DNA from: Flavobacteriaceae bacterium UBA1682
GTDB taxonomy: Bacteria > Bacteroidota > Bacteroidia > Flavobacteriales > Flavobacteriaceae
Direction: 5' to 3'
Assembly (NCBI GenBank): GCA_002320285.1
Contig: DCKE01000029.1
Span: 1,698-65,697, forward strand
Length of the DNA stretch: 64,000 nucleotides
Shown here: in pieces, positions 59,732-64,000 of the stretch
How the letters are laid out: the number at the start of each line of letters is the position of its first letter
Position numbering within the stretch: position 1 is the first letter of the stretch
Notes under the pieces: model-generated
The model's database searches: none
Told to the model about the DNA's origin: nothing
Seen by the model: the letters and a program-made list of their open reading frames with translations, nothing else
Translations under genes and position numbers: made by a program

Positions 59732-61276
59732 TTATTTACAATCTATACAAGTAAAATCTTGAGCAACGATTTTATATACATGAACACCAGGTTGCAAAAC
59801 AAAATCATCATCCATAAAAGCCTGAAAATCGCTATTTAATCGCGCCGCTGAATTTTCTGATAAATATAGATATAATTTTATCTTCTTAACACTATATGGA
59901 TCATTTTCTTTTTTAATAAAATTATCTGAAAGTATTAACGTGTTTTCCTTGATCTGAAAGTTGTAGGCAGGTGTTGGTTGTTCTGCACTATCGCTGTGTA
60001 AAATGTCATTTTTTCGCGCTTCTAATTGAACGGTCAAGTAGGATTTTTCTTGATAGGTTTCCAGAACTTCTAATTCGATGATCTTTTGGCCACTGCTTAA
60101 GGCCGTTTTAAATTCGTCGACATTTTTAGTTTCCGATTGAAAGTATTTATCATCGACAAATAAAACCTCTAACGGTTGATTATTGATGATTAAATCCGTT
60201 GACGACGAAAAGAATTCGTCGCCAATATGTAACTCTTTGTTGATAGCTGTAGAGAAAAATTTAGAATTGTTTCCCGCTTCTTGCATAGTGACAAATATTA
60301 ATCCAATAATTGCGAAAAACCATAAACCAGCTAGGATAATTGAGGTTAAACCCACGTATTTAAGATTTTTATAGAGCAGTTTTAATCCAAGCAAAAACAA
60401 AATGATAAACGGAATAGCGCTGATCAGGAAAATGATTAAACCCATTACCCAAAGTGGAGTGCTTAACGAGAAATCCCCTGGTGTAAATTCAAATGGTCCG
60501 CCTTGAGGAAAATGCCATTTATTGTTTGATATGACGATACCCGCTATAGCACTGCCTAAAAAGCCAAAAAAAGCAAAAATCAAAAAGCCAATTCCAAATA
60601 TTCTTCTGAGAACTTGTGCTGCGGTATCTCCGAAAGCACGTGTGTTTTGACCGATGTTATGTCCTACTTTTTCGTAATCGATATTGTTTACTTTATCCGA
60701 TACATAGTCAATGTTCTCTCTAACTTTTTTTTCGATGGAAGAGATATTGATCGGTTCGCCTTTCATCTCTAACTTTTCGCTAGTTGAACTCGCTTTAGGT
60801 ATTACAATCCATAGGATAATATACACCAATACACCTGTTCCATAGAAGAATACTAAGATCAACAGTAGGATGCGCAACCAAACGGGGTCTACTCTAAAAT
60901 AATGTCCCAATCCCGCTAATACACCACCGAGTACTCTTTTGTCTGTGTCACGATATAGTTTTCGTGAAAAAGTATTTGTGGTATGAGGCTGACTGTACGT
61001 TTGAGGTTCCTCATCATCTATTCTATAAGCTTCGGGCTCTCCCATAATTTGAATTATAGAGTCGACATCTGTTAAAACGATCACTTGGTTGGTGGCATCA
61101 ATACGCTCACTAAATAATTCGGCAATGCGACTTTCAATATCATGGATGATCTCTTCACGACCTTCTATATTAATCGAATTTCTAATCGCTTGTAAGTAAT
61201 GATTTAATTTGGTGTAAGCATTTTCATCGATGTGAAAAATGATTCCAGCTATATTTACAGTTACGGTCTTATTCAT
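59732..61276 (-). CDS. PspC-domain membrane protein
   Basis: 514 residues. Residues 1-100 are a soluble region with ESRIAELFSERIDATNQVI. The PspC domain follows at about 105-165 (YRDTDKRVLGGVLAGLGHYFRVDPVWLRILLLILVFF, ending YIILWIVIPKA). Three or four more membrane spans lie between about 215 and 335. A C-terminal beta-rich domain (about 345-514) resembles the head of DUF2807/GIN-type proteins. It is likely an envelope-stress or membrane-organising protein. Its start overlaps the end of the PadR gene by 8 bp. The operon order PadR-PspC is common in Bacteroidota. Confidence 0.88.
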   Translation of the reverse strand: MNKTVTVNIAGIIFHIDENAYTKLNHYLQAIRNSINIEGREEIIHDIESRIAELFSERIDATNQVIVLTDVDSIIQIMGEPEAYRIDDEEPQTYSQPHTTNTFSRKLYRDTDKRVLGGVLAGLGHYFRVDPVWLRILLLILVFFYGTGVLVYIILWIVIPKASSTSEKLEMKGEPINISSIEKKVRENIDYVSDKVNNIDYEKVGHNIGQNTRAFGDTAAQVLRRIFGIGFLIFAFFGFLGSAIAGIVISNNKWHFPQGGPFEFTPGDFSLSTPLWVMGLIIFLISAIPFIILFLLGLKLLYKNLKYVGLTSIILAGLWFFAIIGLIFVTMQEAGNNSKFFSTAINKELHIGDEFFSSSTDLIINNQPLEVLFVDDKYFQSETKNVDEFKTALSSGQKIIELEVLETYQEKSYLTVQLEARKNDILHSDSAEQPTPAYNFQIKENTLILSDNFIKKENDPYSVKKIKLYLYLSENSAARLNSDFQAFMDDDFVLQPGVHVYKIVAQDFTCIDCK

Positions 61277-61610
61277 GAGGTTGAGTGTTAGTGGTTATTT
61301 TTTCTACTGCTACGGATAATTCGGTCCATGTTTTACCTAATTCTACTAAAAATTCTTGCCCTAGGTCGGTTAAACGATAATATTTTCTCGGTGGACCTGC
61401 GTTGGATTCTTCCCAGCGATAACTGAGTAAATCATCATTTTTTAGTCGTGTGAGCAAGGGGTATATGGTTCCCTCAACAACTAATAGTTTCGCTTGTTTA
61501 AGCTCGTCTAATATTTCAGAAGTATAACAGTCCCTTCCTTGCATGATGGAAAGGATGCAGAACTCTAAAATACCCTTGCGCATTTGCGCTTTAGTGTTTT
61601 CTATATTCAT
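61269..61610 (-). CDS. PadR-family transcriptional regulator
   Basis: 113 residues. A winged helix-turn-helix with KGILEFCILSIMQGRDCYTSEILDELKQ, the wing VEGTIYPLLTRLKNDDLLSYRWEESNAGPPRKYYRLTDLGQEFL, and a short C-terminal dimer helix. It is probably a repressor of its own operon with the PspC gene. A dyad suitable as its operator lies just upstream (61661-61681). Confidence 0.92.
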   Translation of the reverse strand: MNIENTKAQMRKGILEFCILSIMQGRDCYTSEILDELKQAKLLVVEGTIYPLLTRLKNDDLLSYRWEESNAGPPRKYYRLTDLGQEFLVELGKTWTELSVAVEKITTNTQPHE

Positions 61611-61639
61611 GGTTATGGAATGTTTCGATGTTTCTTATG

Positions 61640-61681
61640 CAAAGATATGTATAAAGGACTGTACTTTGTATTGCAAGGTAC
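61640..61681 (-). promoter_or_regulatory. Promoter and putative operator of the PadR-PspC operon
   Basis: The minus-strand -7 element TATCTTTG lies at 61640-61647, 29 nt before the PadR start. Just upstream on that strand (61661-61681) is a dyad, GTACTTTG-TATTG-CAAGGTAC, with 7 of 8 positions symmetric. It covers the -33 region, where a bound repressor would block polymerase. This fits PadR autoregulation. Confidence 0.5.
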
Positions 61682-61845
61682 TACTATTTAACTTTATTTT
61701 AACTTTTTAAATAATTTCCCTGCTCCATAAATTTTTTGTATTTTTATAAAAAAGCTCTGATCGCGCTATTTACATGACGATATATCAAAGTAGATTCGAG
61801 AGTAAGGGGTTAAGATGTTTTTTATAATAAAAATCTGATTTGCAT

Positions 61846-62310
61846 ATGAAATGGTCGCCATCAAAGCTCAATAGCTATTTGTTTTTAAAATTACCTTCTG
61901 CATATTGGACAGGGGTACGTGTACAAGAGATTACTGAAGACCGTTGTATAACTACTGTCAAGCATCGTTGGGTCAATCAAAATCCCTTTCGTTCCATGTA
62001 TTTCGCTGTACAAGCTATGGCGGCAGAATTGTCGACGGGTGCTTTGGTGATGTATCACATTCAAAAAAGCGGTGCAATAATTTCTATGTTAGTAGCGCGG
62101 AATAACAGTATATTTACCAAGAAAGCTGTAGGGCGGATTCGCTTTGAATGCACGGAAGGAGCAGAGGTGAGTGCGGCCATTGAAGCAGCTATAGCAACAG
62201 GAGAAGGCCAGACATTCTGGATGAAATCCATAGGCAAAAATGAAAAAGGCGAACCCGTTTCGGAGATGAACTTTGAATGGACTATAAAAGTTAAACCTCC
62301 AAAAAAATAA
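61846..62310 (+). CDS. DUF4442 (hotdog-fold) protein
   Basis: 154 residues from the ATG at 61846 (MKWSPSKLNSYLFLKLPSAYWTG; an upstream TTG is less likely). It matches DUF4442, a thioesterase-like hotdog family, with WVNQNPFRSMYFAVQAMAAELSTGALV as the core helix region. A PaaI-like acyl-CoA thioesterase activity is possible but not shown. The TIGR01777 gene starts 5 bp after its stop, so the two are co-transcribed. Confidence 0.87.
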   Translation: MKWSPSKLNSYLFLKLPSAYWTGVRVQEITEDRCITTVKHRWVNQNPFRSMYFAVQAMAAELSTGALVMYHIQKSGAIISMLVARNNSIFTKKAVGRIRFECTEGAEVSAAIEAAIATGEGQTFWMKSIGKNEKGEPVSEMNFEWTIKVKPPKK

Positions 62311-62315
62311 AACTT

Positions 62316-63221
62316 ATGAAAATTTTGATAACTGGTGCCACGGGGTTTATAGGTAGTTCTTTAACATCGTATTTATTGAGTAAGGGTTATACGGTTAACT
62401 ATCTGACAACAGATAGAGACAAGATAAAAGATGCAGTACGTTATCATGGGTTTTATTGGAATCCAGCAAAATCTTCTTTTGACTTGAAGGCTTTAGATGG
62501 TGTTGATGTTGTTGTGCATCTGGCAGGAGCTAGTATTTCAAAAAGATGGACGTCGAGAAATAAGCAACAAATGATTGACAGTAGAATCAATTCTACCAGA
62601 TTCCTTTATCAGACCTTAAAAGAGCAAAAGCATCAGGTTAAACAGTTAATTGGGGCCTCTGCTATTGGTATCTATCAAGATAGTTTAGATTATATTCATC
62701 AAGAGGACTCGCTACGCGTTGACGCTGATTTTTTAGGTGATTTGGTGACCCAATGGGAAGCTGAAAACAAGAAATTCGAAGAATTGGGGATATGGGTTTG
62801 CCTGCTTCGAATCGGAATGGTGTTGTCTAAAAATGATGGAGCATTGCCAGAGTTGGTAAAACCTATTGAGCGATATTACGGAGCGGTATTGGGATCAGGT
62901 GAACAAATCCATTCATGGATACATAGAGAAGATCTGATTTACTTGTTTGAATATGCCATTAGTCATCAACTTGAAGGCGTATATAATGCCGTATCTCCAC
63001 ATCCGATTACGCAACGTGAATTGGTCATGGACTTAAAAACCATTTTAAAGAAGCCGGTCTTTTTTCCACGAATCCCTACTGTGATTCTAAAATTGATTTT
63101 AGGCGAACGACATATTTTAGTTACAGGAAGTCAAAACGTCAGTTCGCAGAAGGCTTTAAATGCCGGTTTTGAGTTTAAATTTCCAGAAATCAAAATGGCT
63201 TTGACAAATCTATTAAAATAA
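62316..63221 (+). CDS. TIGR01777-family nucleotide-sugar-epimerase-like protein
   Basis: 301 residues of the extended short-chain dehydrogenase fold. The NAD(P) motif is MKILITGATGFIGSSLTSYL. The segment WNPAKSSFDLKALDGVDVVVHLAGASISKRWT and the C-terminal DUF1731-like part (PRIPTVILKLILGERHILVTGSQNVSSQKALNAGFEFKFP) are typical of TIGR01777. Its reaction is unknown. It is co-transcribed with the DUF4442 gene. Confidence 0.93.
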   Translation: MKILITGATGFIGSSLTSYLLSKGYTVNYLTTDRDKIKDAVRYHGFYWNPAKSSFDLKALDGVDVVVHLAGASISKRWTSRNKQQMIDSRINSTRFLYQTLKEQKHQVKQLIGASAIGIYQDSLDYIHQEDSLRVDADFLGDLVTQWEAENKKFEELGIWVCLLRIGMVLSKNDGALPELVKPIERYYGAVLGSGEQIHSWIHREDLIYLFEYAISHQLEGVYNAVSPHPITQRELVMDLKTILKKPVFFPRIPTVILKLILGERHILVTGSQNVSSQKALNAGFEFKFPEIKMALTNLLK

Positions 63222-63256
63222 AAAAAGAGTTCTATTTATAGAACTCTTTTTTCGTC
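63221..63256. terminator. Bidirectional terminator
   Basis: AAAGAGTTCTAT (63224-63235), loop TT, ATAGAACTCTTT (63238-63249), then more T. It lies between the convergent TIGR01777 and YceI genes. Confidence 0.85.
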
Positions 63257-63286
63257 ATATGTAATTAAGCTAGTTTGTAAGATGAA

Positions 63287-63958
63287 TTATTTAGTAGCTT
63301 TTACATGAAGTTTTATAAGGATATCATCATTGATAGCTTTGTCTCCTAAGTTGTCAAAAACAGAATTAGAATTGAAAGAGATGTTCCATTGTGTTCTGTT
63401 GATAGCGAACTCATCAGCATGAATCATTACTTCATTGTCAGTAACGGTAATCATTGCTGGGAATTTAATCGCTTTAGTAACATCTTTTAAGGTTAAGTTA
63501 CCAGAAACAATACTTTTTCCATTTTCTTCTGTGATAGAAGTGATTTCAAAAGTTCCTTGTGGATATTTATTTACATTAAAGAAATGATCGGTTGCTTCTT
63601 CTTTACCCGTTCCTTTTAAGTGAGCTTCTAAGTCTTCTTTTCCGTCTCCAGCTTTAAGATCTTCAACAGCTATAGATTTCATATCAAAAACGATTTTACC
63701 ATTTTCGATTTTACCGTCTTTTACATTGATTTCACCGTTGGCAATACTAATGGTTCCGTGGTGTTTACCTCCAGTTAATTTGGATCCAGTCCATTCTACT
63801 TTTGAATCAGCAGTTGCGATAGTAAAAGGTGTTGCGTCTTTCGAAGCCTCTGTACTTTCAATAGTATCAGTAGTATCTACAGTGTTTTTAGGATCGTTTT
63901 TACATGCTGTCAAACTTAAAGCAGCAAAGGCAAATAAAGTAATTACATTTTTTTTCAT
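63287..63958 (-). CDS. YceI-family lipoprotein
   Basis: 223 residues with a lipoprotein signal (MKKNVITLFAFAALSLTACKN). After a Thr/Glu-rich linker (about 25-45) comes the YceI beta-barrel: FTIATADSKVEWTGSKLTGGKHHGTISIANGEI, FEITSITEENGKSIVSGNLTLKDVTKAIKFPAMI. YceI proteins bind isoprenoid-type lipids in a barrel. Probably sits on the periplasmic side of a membrane. Single gene. Confidence 0.93.
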   Translation of the reverse strand: MKKNVITLFAFAALSLTACKNDPKNTVDTTDTIESTEASKDATPFTIATADSKVEWTGSKLTGGKHHGTISIANGEINVKDGKIENGKIVFDMKSIAVEDLKAGDGKEDLEAHLKGTGKEEATDHFFNVNKYPQGTFEITSITEENGKSIVSGNLTLKDVTKAIKFPAMITVTDNEVMIHADEFAINRTQWNISFNSNSVFDNLGDKAINDDILIKLHVKATK

Positions 63959-63982
63959 AGTTAAATTTGATTTTATTTATAG

Positions 63983-63990
63983 CAAACATA
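63983..63990 (-). promoter_or_regulatory. -7 promoter element of the yceI gene
   Basis: Minus-strand TATGTTTG (TAnnTTTG), 24 nt before the ATG at 63958. The -33 region falls at the window end. Confidence 0.55.
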
Positions 63991-64000
63991 TCAATTAAAT

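Overview
This window looks like chromosome from an AT-rich member of the Bacteroidota, most likely family Flavobacteriaceae. The reasons are: many genes preceded by the Bacteroidota -7 promoter element TAnnTTTG instead of an E. coli-type -10; A/T-rich start regions without Shine-Dalgarno sequences; a cell-surface protein with a C-terminal type-B type IX secretion (gliding-motility-associated) sorting domain; the bacillithiol gene bshC; and family-typical gene orders (parA-parB-DUF5683-dapB-lepB-wbqC and serC-serA). It is mostly a core-genome region. I see no tRNA, rRNA, insertion sequence, prophage or CRISPR array.

Layout. 1-340: array of about 46-bp repeats, each with an ACCCCGTAGGGGT core. 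340-4472: ferredoxin, divergent from an acyl-CoA reductase, serC and a serA-like gene, then a DUF937-like protein. 4730-9124: small secreted protein, acyl-CoA carboxylase carboxyltransferase, and a DUF47/PiT phosphate-uptake pair. 9241-12095: aldehyde dehydrogenase, DUF779 and an AraC regulator. 12214-15532: prfB (with its programmed frameshift), threonine aldolase, a small membrane protein and a tetrapyrrole-methylase-fold methyltransferase. 15775-24631: esterase, protein tyrosine phosphatase and dnaA, thioesterase, yigZ, ribD, prmC, ABC permease. 24913-36687: hisS, ECF sigma factor with a glycosyltransferase, murB, recF, a TPR protein with ribH, mutL, two rhomboids and an EEP-family protein. 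36778-44689 (all minus strand): wbqC, lepB, dapB, DUF5683, parB, parA, a short-chain dehydrogenase and bshC. 44915-54778: T9SS surface protein, radical SAM protein, a DUF2089/membrane/hydrolase operon, a large secreted YwqK/MORN-like repeat protein and a DUF2805 protein. 54934-64000: DMT transporter, htpG, a lipocalin/OmpA lipoprotein operon with a candidate 32-codon leader gene, a PadR-PspC operon with a candidate 21-codon membrane peptide, a DUF4442 protein, a TIGR01777 epimerase and yceI.

The points most worth a second look are: (1) the serA-like gene keeps the family scaffold but has lost the catalytic Arg and His and the glycine-rich NAD motif, next to an intact serC; (2) a triple-hairpin leader in front of serC; (3) two unannotated small genes at 58205-58303 and 59628-59693, each placed as if part of an operon; (4) a radical SAM protein with a CX4CX2C cluster motif; (5) a dyad overlapping the PadR-PspC promoter; (6) the prfB +1 frameshift site; (7) a 28-bp perfect palindrome between bshC and a dehydrogenase gene. 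I did not find a wholly new multi-gene system.
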